A stretch of 64,000 nt of DNA. Origin: an uncultured Collinsella sp. Its GTDB lineage: Bacteria; Actinomycetota; Coriobacteriia; Coriobacteriales; Coriobacteriaceae. Positions within the stretch are counted from its first letter, which is position 1. Each line of letters starts with the position of its first letter. A program made the position numbers and the translations under genes. Under the pieces are notes generated by a model that searched no databases, was not told where the DNA came from, and saw only the letters and a list, made by a program, of their open reading frames with translations. The stretch spans positions 1 through 64,000 of the forward strand of contig UQZU01000006.1 in NCBI GenBank assembly GCA_900545665.1, written 5' to 3'. Shown piece by piece: positions 25,147 through 33,910 of this stretch.

Positions 25147-26310
25147 ATGCAGGCATCGCAGCGTCTCGACCGCTTTGGCGCGGAGGTCTTCGCTTCGCTC
25201 AACAACAAACTGCTCGCGCTGAAGGCTCAGGGCAAGACCATTTACAACATGAGCGTGGGCACGCCCGACTTTAAGCCGTACGCCCACGTGGTCGAGGCGC
25301 TCACGCAGGCAGCCCAAGATCCCGAGATGTGGAAGTACGCCCTGCGCGACCTGCCCGAACTCAAGCAGGCCGTGTGCGATTACTATGAGCGTCGCTTTGG
25401 TGTCTCCGGCATTACGCCGTCCATGGTACAGTCGTGCAACGGCACGCAGGAGGGCGTGGGCCATTTGGGCCTGGCCCTGCTCGATCCGGGCGACACTATT
25501 TTGGTTCCCGATCCGTGCTACCCGGTCTTTGAGGCGGGTGCCAAGATCGCCGATGCCAAGCTCGAATACTATCCGCTGGTTGCCGAGCATAATTACCTGC
25601 CCTATGTGGCGGGTATCGATCCCGAGGTGGCCGATCGTGCCAAGTATATGATCGTGTCGCTGCCCGCCAACCCGGTGGGCTCGGTGGGCACGCCCGAGGT
25701 CTACGAGGAGATCATCGCTTTCGCCCGCGAGCACGACCTGCTGATCGTCCATGACAACGCATACTCCGACATCGTGTTCGACGGCGAGCCGGGCGGCAGC
25801 TTCTTGCAGTATCCCGGTGCGCTTGAGGTGGGCGTGGAGTTCTTCTCGCTCTCCAAGTCGTTTAACGTCACCGGTGCCCGCATCGGCTTTTTGGTCGGTC
25901 GCGAGGATGTGGTCTCGGCCTTTGCCAAGCTGCGCGGCCAGATCGACTTTGGCATGTTCTTCCCGATTCAGAAGGCCGCCATCGCCTGCCTGAACGGTCC
26001 GCGCGATGAGGTCGAGGCGCAGCGTCTGAAGTACCAGGAGCGCCGCGATGCCCTGTGCGACGGTCTTGAGGGCTTGGGCTGGGAGCGCCCCAACGCGCAT
26101 GGCTCTATGTTTGTGTGGGCCAAGCTTCCCGGTGGCCGCACCGATTCCATGGCGTTTTGCGAGGAGCTCATGGAGAAGGCCGGCGTTGTGGTGACGCCGG
26201 GCGCGAGCTTTGGTCCTTCGGGCGAGGGGCACGTGCGCATGGCGCTGGTCCTGCCGCCCGACCAGATCGCTTTGGCTGTCGAGGCCATTCGTGAGGCGGG
26301 CCTGTATTAG
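25147..26310 (+). CDS. Class I/II PLP-dependent aminotransferase (DapL/PatA-like)
   Basis: A 387-aa fold-type I aminotransferase. NMSVGTPDF, the PDPCYPVFEAGAKI segment, the HDNAYSDI Asp/Tyr pair and the Schiff-base Lys in FSLSKSFNVTGARIGF are visible. It resembles LL-diaminopimelate or N-acetyl-LL-DAP aminotransferases; with dapH and an M20 deacetylase 5-10 kb away it could supply the transamination step of the acetylase lysine pathway, but aspartate or alanine aminotransferase roles are equally possible. ATG 25147 follows AAAGGTGG. Confidence 0.82.
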   Translation: MQASQRLDRFGAEVFASLNNKLLALKAQGKTIYNMSVGTPDFKPYAHVVEALTQAAQDPEMWKYALRDLPELKQAVCDYYERRFGVSGITPSMVQSCNGTQEGVGHLGLALLDPGDTILVPDPCYPVFEAGAKIADAKLEYYPLVAEHNYLPYVAGIDPEVADRAKYMIVSLPANPVGSVGTPEVYEEIIAFAREHDLLIVHDNAYSDIVFDGEPGGSFLQYPGALEVGVEFFSLSKSFNVTGARIGFLVGREDVVSAFAKLRGQIDFGMFFPIQKAAIACLNGPRDEVEAQRLKYQERRDALCDGLEGLGWERPNAHGSMFVWAKLPGGRTDSMAFCEELMEKAGVVVTPGASFGPSGEGHVRMALVLPPDQIALAVEAIREAGLY

Positions 26311-26453
26311 AAAGTATCTCGGCTCGTCAATAGCTCGAAACCGATTTCGTGCAGTTATTTTACGAATCCTGCAAACAATTTCGGTAAACGGTCGATTTTT
26401 GGCTGCGAATAGGAGCATAATCAAAGTCCCGATTGGATGTATTGGGATTACGG

Positions 26454-26487
26454 CAAGCCGCTCGGGTCGTTCCCGGGCGGCTTGTTT
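26454..26487 (+). terminator. Terminator in the ldh leader
   Basis: A 13-bp stem with one T-G pair (26454-26466 with 26472-26484) followed by TTTG. It ends 24 nt before the ldh start. CATAAT at 26416-26421 may be the -10 of the ldh promoter, which would put the hairpin inside the leader. Confidence 0.7.
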
Positions 26488-26510
26488 GTGGAGAGAGATG
26501 GGAGTTTCTA

Positions 26511-27461
26511 ATGGTTAACGAGAAGAAGGTCGCTATTGTCGGCTGCGGTTTCGTCGGTTCGTCTTCGGCGTTCGCACTGATGCAGAGTGGTCTGTTCTCC
26601 GAGATGGTCCTCATCGACGTGGACAAGAACCGTGCCGAGGGTGAGGCCCTGGATATCGCGCACGGCATGACGTTTGCCGAGCCGATGAAGATCTACGCCG
26701 GCGATTATTCCGATGTCGCCGACGCCGCCATGATCGTCGTCACTGCTGGCGCTGCCCAAAAGCCCGGTGAGACCCGCCTGGACTTGGTCAACAAGAACGT
26801 CAGCATCTTTAAGTCCATTATTCCCGAGATTAAGAAGTCCGGCTTCGACGGCATTCTGCTCATCGTCTCCAACCCGGTCGATGTTCTGACCTACGCCGCC
26901 ATCAAGATGTCCGGCCTGCCCGAGGGCCACGTCATCGGTTCCGGCACCGTGCTCGACACCGGCCGCCTGCAGCAGATGCTTGGTGCCCACGTCGAGGTTG
27001 ACCCGCGCGATGTCCAAGCCTATGTCATGGGCGAGCACGGCGACTCCGAGTTTGTCGCTTGGTCCAGCGCTCAGGTTGCCGGCGTTCCGCTGAACACCTT
27101 CTGTGAGCTTCACGGCCATCTGGAGCATGAGGCTGCCGAGAAGCGCATCGCTGAGGACGTCAAGAACTCCGCCTACACCATCATCGAGAAGAAGCACGCC
27201 ACCTACTATGGCGTCGCCATGGCCGTCAAGCGCATCTGCACCGCCGTTATGCGCGATGAGCAGACCGTTCTGCCTGTCTCCTCGCTCATGGTGGGCGAGT
27301 ATGGCCTGTCCGATCTTGCCATCTCCATGCCGACCGTCGTTGGCCGCGACGGCGTTGTCTGCCGCGTCCCCGTGCCGCTGAACGAAGACGAGCAGCATGA
27401 GCTCACCGTCTCCGCCAAGGCCCTCAAGGACATCATCGACAGCGTCGACTTCTCCTGCTAA
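26511..27461 (+). CDS. ldh: L-lactate dehydrogenase
   Basis: A 316-aa NAD-dependent L-LDH. The nucleotide-binding GCGFVGSSSAFAL, the SNPVDVLTYAA segment, VIGSGTVLDTGRLQ and the catalytic His in GEHGDSE are all present. It reduces pyruvate to L-lactate and regenerates NAD+ in fermentation. The start ATG 26511 has GGGAG nearby, and the fold begins within 10 residues. It lies downstream of a terminator-like hairpin that may tune expression. Confidence 0.93.
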   Translation: MVNEKKVAIVGCGFVGSSSAFALMQSGLFSEMVLIDVDKNRAEGEALDIAHGMTFAEPMKIYAGDYSDVADAAMIVVTAGAAQKPGETRLDLVNKNVSIFKSIIPEIKKSGFDGILLIVSNPVDVLTYAAIKMSGLPEGHVIGSGTVLDTGRLQQMLGAHVEVDPRDVQAYVMGEHGDSEFVAWSSAQVAGVPLNTFCELHGHLEHEAAEKRIAEDVKNSAYTIIEKKHATYYGVAMAVKRICTAVMRDEQTVLPVSSLMVGEYGLSDLAISMPTVVGRDGVVCRVPVPLNEDEQHELTVSAKALKDIIDSVDFSC

Positions 27462-27495
27462 ATCAAGCTCGCTAGAGCGAAAAGCTACAATGAAG

Positions 27496-27528
27496 GCGTC
27501 CGAGTCCACGCGGCCCGGGCGCTTTTTT
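27496..27528 (+). terminator. Terminator of ldh
   Basis: An 11-position stem with one mismatch and two G-T pairs (27496-27506 with 27512-27522) followed by TTTTTT. The last T residues merge with the first REP-like repeat. Confidence 0.75.
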
Positions 27529-27556
27529 GGTGCAAAGTAACCTGACCCCAATGCAC
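27527..27556 (+). repeat. REP-like direct repeat, copy 1 (upstream of DUF2974 gene)
   Basis: A 30-nt unit with TTGGTGCAAAG and AACCTGACCCC, ending ATGCAC. It is 27/30 identical and in the same orientation as the unit at 28740-28769. The ends GTGCA and TGCAC are inverted, allowing a small hairpin. Confidence 0.7.
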
Positions 27557-27575
27557 TATAGTCGATGGGAGGGCC

Positions 27576-28736
27576 ATGTCGGATTCGCCTAATTTTTTGA
27601 CCTATGCCCAGACGGCGTTTGATCCGTTTGAGGAGCGGCCGTTCTGCGCGGTGGATAGCCTGGTCTTTGCGTGGTTGTCCTATTTGCGTTTGCCGGGTGA
27701 TATGGCGGAGCTGACGAACTGGCAGGGCCTAGACGTACGCGAGCTGCTGCGTGCCGAGTGCCATCGGGACATGATTGACGACTTGTGGGACCCGGAGGGG
27801 AGCAGGGCCTTGTTGGAGGCCGTGGCAGCAAGTCCTCGCTACCGTGGCGTGCACGTTTGCGGCTATCGTGCTGTGAGCGATGTGGTGGCGACGGAGCAGT
27901 TTGCAGCCATGGCGTTCCGGTTTCCGGCGGGGTTTAGTTACCTTTCCTTCCGGGGGACCGACAGCACGATTGTGGGTTGGAAAGAGGACTTTAACATGGC
28001 GTTCCGGTGTCCTGTGCCGGCCCAGGAATCCGCGGCACGTTATGTGGACGAGGCGGCGGATGCGATTGACGGGCCGCTTTTGTGCGGAGGTCATTCCAAG
28101 GGTGGAAACCTTGCGGTGTACGGTGCGGCAATGTGCTCCGATGTCGCCCGTGAGCGAATCGAACGGGCATATTCCCATGATGGTCCGGGTTTCGTCGAGG
28201 AGTTCCTGAACGGCGACGCCTTTGCCGATCTTTCCGGTCGAATCGACAAGACGCTACCTCGGTCGTCGATCTTTGGCATGATGTTCGAGACACAGGAGGA
28301 CTATGCCATCGTTGAGAGCACCGAGTTCAGCCTGCTGCAACACAATCCCTTTAGCTGGGTGGTTGATGGTTGCGACTTCGTGTACTGCGAGCGCCTGTCC
28401 GCCGGTGCTCGATACGTTGATGGCTCTATTCGCGAGATGCTGCTTGCAGTGTCGCCTAGCGAGCGCGAGCGTTTTGTAGATGCGTTGTTCTCCGTGTTTG
28501 AGGCTACGGGTGCTGAGCGGTTTGCGGATATCGCTGGGAATCTGCGCGAGAGCCTGCCCGTGATGCTCCAGGCTGCGCAAGGCTTTGACAAGGATACGCG
28601 ACGCTTTGTCTCGCAGACCATCGCGGCAATCCTTAAATGCGCACTGCTGCCCAAACGACCCCAGATCGACATGCCCGCTGCCGGCAAGAGTTTGGCAGAA
28701 CAGCTCGAGGCTTGGCAGTCCGAGCTCCTGCGCTAG
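27576..28736 (+). CDS. DUF2974 (Mbeg1-like) alpha/beta-hydrolase
   Basis: A 386-aa alpha/beta-hydrolase of the DUF2974 family. The nucleophile elbow GHSKGGN lies in LLCGGHSKGGNLAVYGA, preceded by the FRGTDSTIVGWKEDF segment typical of lipase-3-like folds. The natural substrate is unknown; lipase or esterase activity is presumed. No signal peptide. ATG 27576 has GGGAGGGCC upstream. The gene is bracketed by direct REP-like repeats, so it may be a recombining cassette. Confidence 0.82.
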   Translation: MSDSPNFLTYAQTAFDPFEERPFCAVDSLVFAWLSYLRLPGDMAELTNWQGLDVRELLRAECHRDMIDDLWDPEGSRALLEAVAASPRYRGVHVCGYRAVSDVVATEQFAAMAFRFPAGFSYLSFRGTDSTIVGWKEDFNMAFRCPVPAQESAARYVDEAADAIDGPLLCGGHSKGGNLAVYGAAMCSDVARERIERAYSHDGPGFVEEFLNGDAFADLSGRIDKTLPRSSIFGMMFETQEDYAIVESTEFSLLQHNPFSWVVDGCDFVYCERLSAGARYVDGSIREMLLAVSPSERERFVDALFSVFEATGAERFADIAGNLRESLPVMLQAAQGFDKDTRRFVSQTIAAILKCALLPKRPQIDMPAAGKSLAEQLEAWQSELLR

Positions 28737-28739
28737 CCA

Positions 28740-28769
28740 TTGGTGCAAAGCAACCTGTCCCCGATGCAC
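28740..28769 (+). repeat. REP-like direct repeat, copy 2 (downstream of DUF2974 gene)
   Basis: Matches the copy at 27527-27556 except at three positions. Here the ends ATTGGTGCA and TGCACCAAT form a perfect 9-bp inverted pair, including one flanking base on each side. TATACT at 28803-28808 just downstream may be the -10 of the next gene. Confidence 0.7.
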
Positions 28770-28847
28770 CAATCTTCGATGCGCCTGGGGCGGGCTCGAC
28801 CGCTATACTGGTTCGTGCCGAAATCGATCTAGAACGGAATGCCGTAT

Positions 28848-29852
28848 ATGAAAATCAATCACGCGATTCTGCATATCCTGGACTTTGACTCTGCCGTCAA
28901 CGTTATGAGCCAGCGCGAGTTGGATATCGAGAGCCGTACCGTGCGCAACTTCGTGACAACGCATCTGCGCCGCGCGCGTACCTCGGCCGACAATAAACGT
29001 GCCACGTTTGCCGAGAACTCTGCGTTTGGCGGCGAGCTCAAGGGCTATTTCTTTGGCGAGCGCGAGTTCGTGGACCTGTCGCAGCAGATTGCGGAGTTCA
29101 TCTCTTCCGAACTTACTAAGGCCGAGAAAGCCGAGTCCACTGACGTGCTTGTGGCGGACTTTGATGACGATGAGGATGCCCGCTGGTTTGCCGTGATGCT
29201 GCTGGGCTCCAAGCAGGCTTTTATGCACGAAGTGGGCCGCGAGGAGGGGGAGGTGCGCAACGATATCGCGCGCCACTACGCCATTCTGCCGAACCCTTCG
29301 CAAAAGGTGCCGAGCTATGCCATCGTGCGTGCGAGCACCATGGAGATCGGCTATGTGGACAAGAAGCGGAAGATTGCCGGCGAGGACCGTATGCTTATCC
29401 CCGATGGCCTGCTTCAGTGCGACACGGGCGTATCGGGCAAGGAGGTCATCGACACCGTGACGCGTGTGGTCGAGGAGGTCGCCGAGGAGCACGGTGCCAA
29501 TACGGCCGTAGCGCTCGCTAAGGTTAAGGCTGCCGTTGCCGAGAAGGTTGAGGATGACGAGGAGCTGCCGCCTTGGGATATCGTCGACGAGGTCTTTGAG
29601 GACGAACCGGTTATCAAGGAGAGCGTGCGCGCGGCGCTGACCGAGGAGAAGGTGCCTGAGCGTGTGCCCGTGGAGCGCAAGCAGGTCGAACGCGCGGCGG
29701 TGCGCAATCATAAGATCCGTACCGACACGGGTATCGAGATCAGCTTCCCGGCCGAGATGGGTTCGAACTCTGAGTACATCGAGTTTGTCAACGAGCCCAA
29801 CGGCCTCATCTCCATCGAGCTCAAAAACATCGGGTCAATTGAGAATCGATAA
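28848..29852 (+). CDS. Nucleoid-associated protein, NdpA/YejK family
   Basis: A 334-aa protein of the NdpA family (PF04245), which binds the nucleoid. It begins MKINHAILHILD, contains GEREFVDLSQQIAEFI and the family-typical VADFDDDEDARWFAVMLLG region, and ends in a beta-rich domain with GIEISFPAEMG. Usual length is about 335 aa. ATG 28839, three codons earlier, is an alternative; neither has a strong ribosome-binding site. Confidence 0.82.
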   Translation: MKINHAILHILDFDSAVNVMSQRELDIESRTVRNFVTTHLRRARTSADNKRATFAENSAFGGELKGYFFGEREFVDLSQQIAEFISSELTKAEKAESTDVLVADFDDDEDARWFAVMLLGSKQAFMHEVGREEGEVRNDIARHYAILPNPSQKVPSYAIVRASTMEIGYVDKKRKIAGEDRMLIPDGLLQCDTGVSGKEVIDTVTRVVEEVAEEHGANTAVALAKVKAAVAEKVEDDEELPPWDIVDEVFEDEPVIKESVRAALTEEKVPERVPVERKQVERAAVRNHKIRTDTGIEISFPAEMGSNSEYIEFVNEPNGLISIELKNIGSIENR

Positions 29853-29879
29853 ACTGCGCTTGTAAGCTGCAGACAAAAC

Positions 29880-29914
29880 AAAGGCCGAAGCTCCGTTGGT
29901 GCTTCGGCCTTTTT
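29880..29914. terminator. Terminator at the ndpA/dapH convergent junction
   Basis: A 12-bp perfect stem (29880-29891 with 29901-29912) and a T-run. The remainder to 30068 contains a second imperfect hairpin (about 29996-30021) but no gene that I can support. Confidence 0.8.
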
Positions 29915-30068
29915 GCTTGGGATTGAACTGCGCCGCAGGTTGAGCATGCGTCAGCGAAAACGACCCAGAGCGAGCAAGGTGACGTGGAAGAGGAGGGCAT
30001 TGACCTTCTGGTCATGCCCGACGATTGAACGCCAGATTGCCGCTTAGGGGCGTTTGTAGCGTCGAGCC

Positions 30069-30096
30069 GTTGCGCGGTTTGGTAAAACCGCGCAAC
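30069..30096 (-). terminator. Hairpin after dapH
   Basis: A perfect 12-bp stem (30069-30080 with 30085-30096), GGTA loop, 3 nt beyond the dapH stop. It lacks a good U-tract, so it may protect the 3' end or end transcription weakly. Confidence 0.55.
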
Positions 30097-30098
30097 TT

Positions 30099-30818
30099 CT
30101 ACAGCTTGCGCAGGCCCTCTTCCAGGCCAGTCTTGCTGTCGGTCTTCTCGTCACGCATCTTGATGACGCGGGCGGGGACACCGGCCACGACGGCGCCGGC
30201 GGGGACGTCCTCGACGCACACGGCACCGGCAGCCACGACGGCGCCCTTGCCCACGCGCACGCCCTCCAGGACCACGGCGTTGGCACCAATCATGACATCA
30301 TCCTCGATGATGACGGGCGTGGCACTCGCGGGCTCAACGACGCCTGCCAGTACGGTGCCGGCGCCGATGTGGCAGTTCTTGCCCACGGTGGCGCGACCGC
30401 CCAGCACGGCGCCCATATCGATCATGGAACCCTCGCCGATAACGGAGCCGATGTTGATGATGGCGCCCATCATGATGACGGCGCGGTCGCCGATCTCGAC
30501 GCGGTCGCGGATGATCGCGCCCGGCTCAATGCGGGCGTTGATGCCCTTAAGGTCGAGCATGGGGACGGCGGAGTTGCGGCAGTCATTCTCGACGTCGTAG
30601 TAATCGATGGAATCGGCATTGGCGTCCAGGATGGCCTTGAGTTCCTCCCAGTCGCCAAAGACGGTCTTGCCGCGACGACCACCGTAGACGTGCGCATCGC
30701 CCCACTGGACCTTCATGCCGGGCTTTTCGCGCACGTACAGCTTGACGGGCGTCTTTTTGGGCGCGGTGGCGATGTAGTTGATAATCTCCTGTGCATCCAT
30801 CTCGGCTGCGTTGCTCAT
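30099..30818 (-). CDS. dapH: Tetrahydrodipicolinate N-acetyltransferase
   Basis: A 239-aa left-handed beta-helix acyltransferase. Hexapeptide repeats run from about residue 90 (GINARIEPGAIIRDRVEIGD) to VVAGVPARVIK, and the N-terminal domain is of the DapH type (IINYIATAPKKTPVKLYV). It acetylates tetrahydrodipicolinate in the acetylase branch of lysine/DAP synthesis. It is the last gene of the minus-strand operon, with AGGAGAG upstream. The length matches Bacillus DapH (about 236 aa). Confidence 0.92.
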   Translation of the reverse strand: MSNAAEMDAQEIINYIATAPKKTPVKLYVREKPGMKVQWGDAHVYGGRRGKTVFGDWEELKAILDANADSIDYYDVENDCRNSAVPMLDLKGINARIEPGAIIRDRVEIGDRAVIMMGAIINIGSVIGEGSMIDMGAVLGGRATVGKNCHIGAGTVLAGVVEPASATPVIIEDDVMIGANAVVLEGVRVGKGAVVAAGAVCVEDVPAGAVVAGVPARVIKMRDEKTDSKTGLEEGLRKL

Positions 30819-30857
30819 TTGCTATCTCTCCTTTGGGTGGATTCGGTTGATTCCTGG

Positions 30858-31598
30858 TTAGGCAAACATGACCTGGTCGAACGTATAGAAGCCGTGCTCA
30901 CGGGTGACGAGCTTCTGCGCGGCTGCCAAGGCGCCGTTGACAAAGATCTGACGGCTCGTGGCGCGGTGGGTGAGCGTGACTTCCTCGTCCTGGCCAAAGA
31001 AACTTACCTCGTGCACGCCGGCGACGGTACCGCCGCGCAGCGAGTGCATGCCGATCTCCTTGGGGTCGCGCGCTCCGCACATGCCCTCGCGGCCATAGAC
31101 GGGGTGGTAGCCTGCCTCGGGCTCGGCTTCGACGACGGCATCGAGCAGCAACTTGGCTGTGCCACTGGGGGCATCGACCTTTTGGTTGTGGTGCGTCTCG
31201 ACGATCTCACAGTCAAAGCCGGGCAGCTCGCGTGTGGCCTGCGCTACCAGATGACGCAGGGCTGCAATACCGATGGAGTAATTGCCCGAGTGCATAACGC
31301 GGGCATTCTGGCCCAGCTCGCGCAGGCGGTCCATCTGCTCGGGGGTGTAGCCCGTGGTGCCCGAGACCAACGCGGCACCCGTGCGCTCGACATAGGCGAC
31401 GACGGCATCGAAGGTAACGACGTTCGAGAAGTCGATGATTACATCGGCGGCCGGTGCGTTCTCGAGCTCGCTCAAATCGAAGCCAATCTGGGCGACGATG
31501 TCAAAAACGGGCTGACCGGCGGCGTCGACAACGCCCTCGGCGGTGGTTCGGATGAGCGAGCCCATGCGGCCCGTTCCCATAATGACGGTCTTAATCAA
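30858..31598 (-). CDS. dapB: 4-hydroxy-tetrahydrodipicolinate reductase
   Basis: A 246-aa NAD(P)H-dependent reductase. The nucleotide loop MGTGRMG is at the N-terminus, followed by IDFSNV, SGTTGYT and HSGNYSIGI; the DAP-binding ETHHNQKVDAPSGTA motif is intact. It overlaps the dapA portion of the upstream gene by 8 nt, indicating translational coupling. Second step after DapA in lysine synthesis. Confidence 0.93.
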   Translation of the reverse strand: MIKTVIMGTGRMGSLIRTTAEGVVDAAGQPVFDIVAQIGFDLSELENAPAADVIIDFSNVVTFDAVVAYVERTGAALVSGTTGYTPEQMDRLRELGQNARVMHSGNYSIGIAALRHLVAQATRELPGFDCEIVETHHNQKVDAPSGTAKLLLDAVVEAEPEAGYHPVYGREGMCGARDPKEIGMHSLRGGTVAGVHEVSFFGQDEEVTLTHRATSRQIFVNGALAAAQKLVTREHGFYTFDQVMFA

Positions 31599-33900
31599 GC
31601 AGACCAGCTCCCTTCAGAGCATCGGTAAGTGCAGCGCGCGTGTCGTTGGCCATGGGGCATAGCGGCATGCGGTAGCTTGCCTCGATCATACCCATCTGAG
31701 CGAGCGCTTCCTTAACGGGGATGGGGTTGACCTCACTAAAGAGGGCGTTGATGAGCGGCTGGCCGGCAATTTGGATATCGCGGGCACGTGCCACGTCACC
31801 ATCCAGATAGGCGCGGCACATGTCATGCACGAGCTGCGGCTGAACATCGGCCCATACGCTGATGGTGCCCGAGGCGCCCAGGCTCATGAGCGGCACGGTG
31901 AGCGCGTCCTCGCCCGAGTACATGCGGAAGTCGTCGGACAGCAGGTGGGCGATCTTTGCGGCATAAGCGACGTTACCCGAGGCCTCCTTGATGCCCATGA
32001 TGTTGGGGTGCGCGGCTAAGCGTTCTACGTTGCGCTCGCTGATGTCGCAGCCGCAGCGGCCGGGGATGTTGTACAGGATGCAGGGGATGTCCACGGCGTC
32101 GGCGACGGTCTTAAAGTGCTGATAGATACCCTCTTCATTGGACTTGTTGTAGTAGGGGGTAATGAGCAGTAGGCCATCGGCGCCCAAGCCCTGGTAGGTG
32201 AGCGACTTGGTGAGCATGGTTTGCGTGGAGTTGGAGCCCGAGCCGGCGATGACGGGGATGCGTCCTGCAACCTGCTTGACCACGGCGGCGACAACGGAGT
32301 TGTCCTCGTCATCGGTCATCGTGGCGCTCTCGCCTGTGGTGCCCAGGGTGAGGATGGCGTCAGTGCCGTTTTGCAGGTGGAAATCGACAAGGCGCTCGAG
32401 TGCGTCAAAGTCGACACTGCCGTCCTTTTTAAATGGCGTAACAAGGGCGACGATTGAACCCTCGAGATTGCGGATGTCCATGTTCTTCTCCTTCGCTTCC
32501 GCGATCTGGATGCGTTTGTTCCATTGGGCGGCGACGGCCAGGCGCTCGTCTTGGGCGCGACGGCGGGCACTTTCGGCGCGCGACTTGGCCAGCAGCTCTC
32601 GGCCGCTCGGCAGCACGTCGAGCGTGGCAAAGTAATCGCCCGGGCGCTCGGCACGGCGGATGAGGTCGGCTGAGCCATCGGGGCGCAGCAGGACCTCGGC
32701 GGAGCGCAGGCGTCCGTTGTAGTTGTAGCCCATGGAGTAGCCATGCGCGCCGGTATCGTGGATCACAAGCAGGTCGCCCATGTCGATCTGCGGCAGCTTG
32801 CGATCGATGGCGAACTTGTCGTTGTTCTCGCACAAGTTGCCCGTGATGTCATACGTGTTCGTGACCGGTGCTGCGGTCTTGTCAGGGCCGCCCGGCTGAC
32901 CCATTACCGTAATGTGGTGGTAGGCGCCATACATGGCAGGGCGGATCAGATCGACGGCGCTTGCGTCGACACCGATATAGTCCTTGTAGATCTGCTTTTC
33001 GTGGATGGCCTTGGTGACCAGGCATCCGTAGGGGCCCATCATAAAGCGACCCATCTCGGTGCAGATCGCCACATCGCTCATGCCGGCGGGGACCAGAATC
33101 TCGTCGTAGGCTGCGTGTACGCCCTCGCCGATGGCGTGAATGTCGTTAGCCTGCTGCTCGGGCAGGTAGGGGATACCCACACCGCCGGACAGATTGATAA
33201 AGGCGACATGTGCGCCGGTCTCGCACTCCAGGCGCACGGCAAGTTTAAAGAGGATGCGTGCGAGCTTGGGATAGTAGTCGTTAGTGACGGTGTTACTGGC
33301 AAGGAAGGCATGGATGCCAAAATTCTCGGCGCCCTTGGCCTTGAGCATGCGGAAAGCCTCAAAGAGCTGCTCGGTGGTCATGCCGTACTTGGAGTCGCCG
33401 GGGTTGTCCATAATGCCGTTAGAGAGCTGGAACAGGCCGCCCGGGTTAAAACGGCAGCTTACCGTCTTGGGAATGGGGCCCGCGACGCGCTCAAAGAACT
33501 CGATATGGCTGATGTCGTCAAAGTTGATGATGGCGCCCAGTTTATCTGCAAGGGCAAAATCTGCCGCCGGCGTGTCGTTGGACGAGAACATGATGTCGTG
33601 GCCGGTGATGCCCAGTGAGCGGGCAATCATGAGCTCGGTATAGCTCGAGCAATCGCAGCCGCAGCCGTATTCGTTGAGAATGGAGATGAGCGCCGGGTTG
33701 GGATTGGCCTTGACGGCAAAGTATTCCTTAAAGCCCGGGTTCCATGCAAAGGCGTCGCGCACCTCTTGCATGTTGCGGCGGATGCCCGCCTCGTCGTATA
33801 GATGAAACGGCGTGGGGAACTGCTCGACAATATGCTCGAGCGTTTCCTTGTCCACAAACGGCTGTTTGGCCGCATACGCTTCGTTGGGGGTCAATGCCAT
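31591..33900 (-). CDS. LysA-DapA fusion: diaminopimelate decarboxylase + dihydrodipicolinate synthase
   Basis: A single 769-codon frame. Residues 1 to about 425 are LysA (fold-type III PLP enzyme): the PLP Lys in EYFAVKANPNP, SGGVGIPY, CTEMGRFMMGP and the DTGAHGYSMGYNYNG active site. A charged linker of about 45 residues follows, then DapA (residues 474-769): LGTTGES, YYNK, and Schiff-base Lys in MGIKEASGN. The enzymes catalyse the last and first dedicated steps of lysine synthesis. The junction carries a complete ribosome-binding site and ATG (32481), so free DapA may also be made. A lysine riboswitch precedes the gene. A base error removing a stop codon between two genes is the main alternative. 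Confidence 0.88.
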   Translation of the reverse strand: MALTPNEAYAAKQPFVDKETLEHIVEQFPTPFHLYDEAGIRRNMQEVRDAFAWNPGFKEYFAVKANPNPALISILNEYGCGCDCSSYTELMIARSLGITGHDIMFSSNDTPAADFALADKLGAIINFDDISHIEFFERVAGPIPKTVSCRFNPGGLFQLSNGIMDNPGDSKYGMTTEQLFEAFRMLKAKGAENFGIHAFLASNTVTNDYYPKLARILFKLAVRLECETGAHVAFINLSGGVGIPYLPEQQANDIHAIGEGVHAAYDEILVPAGMSDVAICTEMGRFMMGPYGCLVTKAIHEKQIYKDYIGVDASAVDLIRPAMYGAYHHITVMGQPGGPDKTAAPVTNTYDITGNLCENNDKFAIDRKLPQIDMGDLLVIHDTGAHGYSMGYNYNGRLRSAEVLLRPDGSADLIRRAERPGDYFATLDVLPSGRELLAKSRAESARRRAQDERLAVAAQWNKRIQIAEAKEKNMDIRNLEGSIVALVTPFKKDGSVDFDALERLVDFHLQNGTDAILTLGTTGESATMTDDEDNSVVAAVVKQVAGRIPVIAGSGSNSTQTMLTKSLTYQGLGADGLLLITPYYNKSNEEGIYQHFKTVADAVDIPCILYNIPGRCGCDISERNVERLAAHPNIMGIKEASGNVAYAAKIAHLLSDDFRMYSGEDALTVPLMSLGASGTISVWADVQPQLVHDMCRAYLDGDVARARDIQIAGQPLINALFSEVNPIPVKEALAQMGMIEASYRMPLCPMANDTRAALTDALKGAGLLD
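32479..32493 (-). promoter_or_regulatory. Internal ribosome-binding site and start codon for dapA
   Basis: On the minus strand AAGGAG (32493-32488) lies 6 nt before ATG 32481. That ATG begins MDIRNLEGSIVALVTPF, a textbook DapA N-terminus, giving a 296-aa protein of normal DapA length. Confidence 0.7.
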
Positions 33901-33910
33901 GTCCCGTAAA

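Noticed and set aside
30369..31628. Long open frame on the plus strand across dapH and dapB
   Set aside because: Antisense to two clear enzymes in a GC-rich codon pattern; composition is that of a shadow frame and it has no ribosome-binding site.
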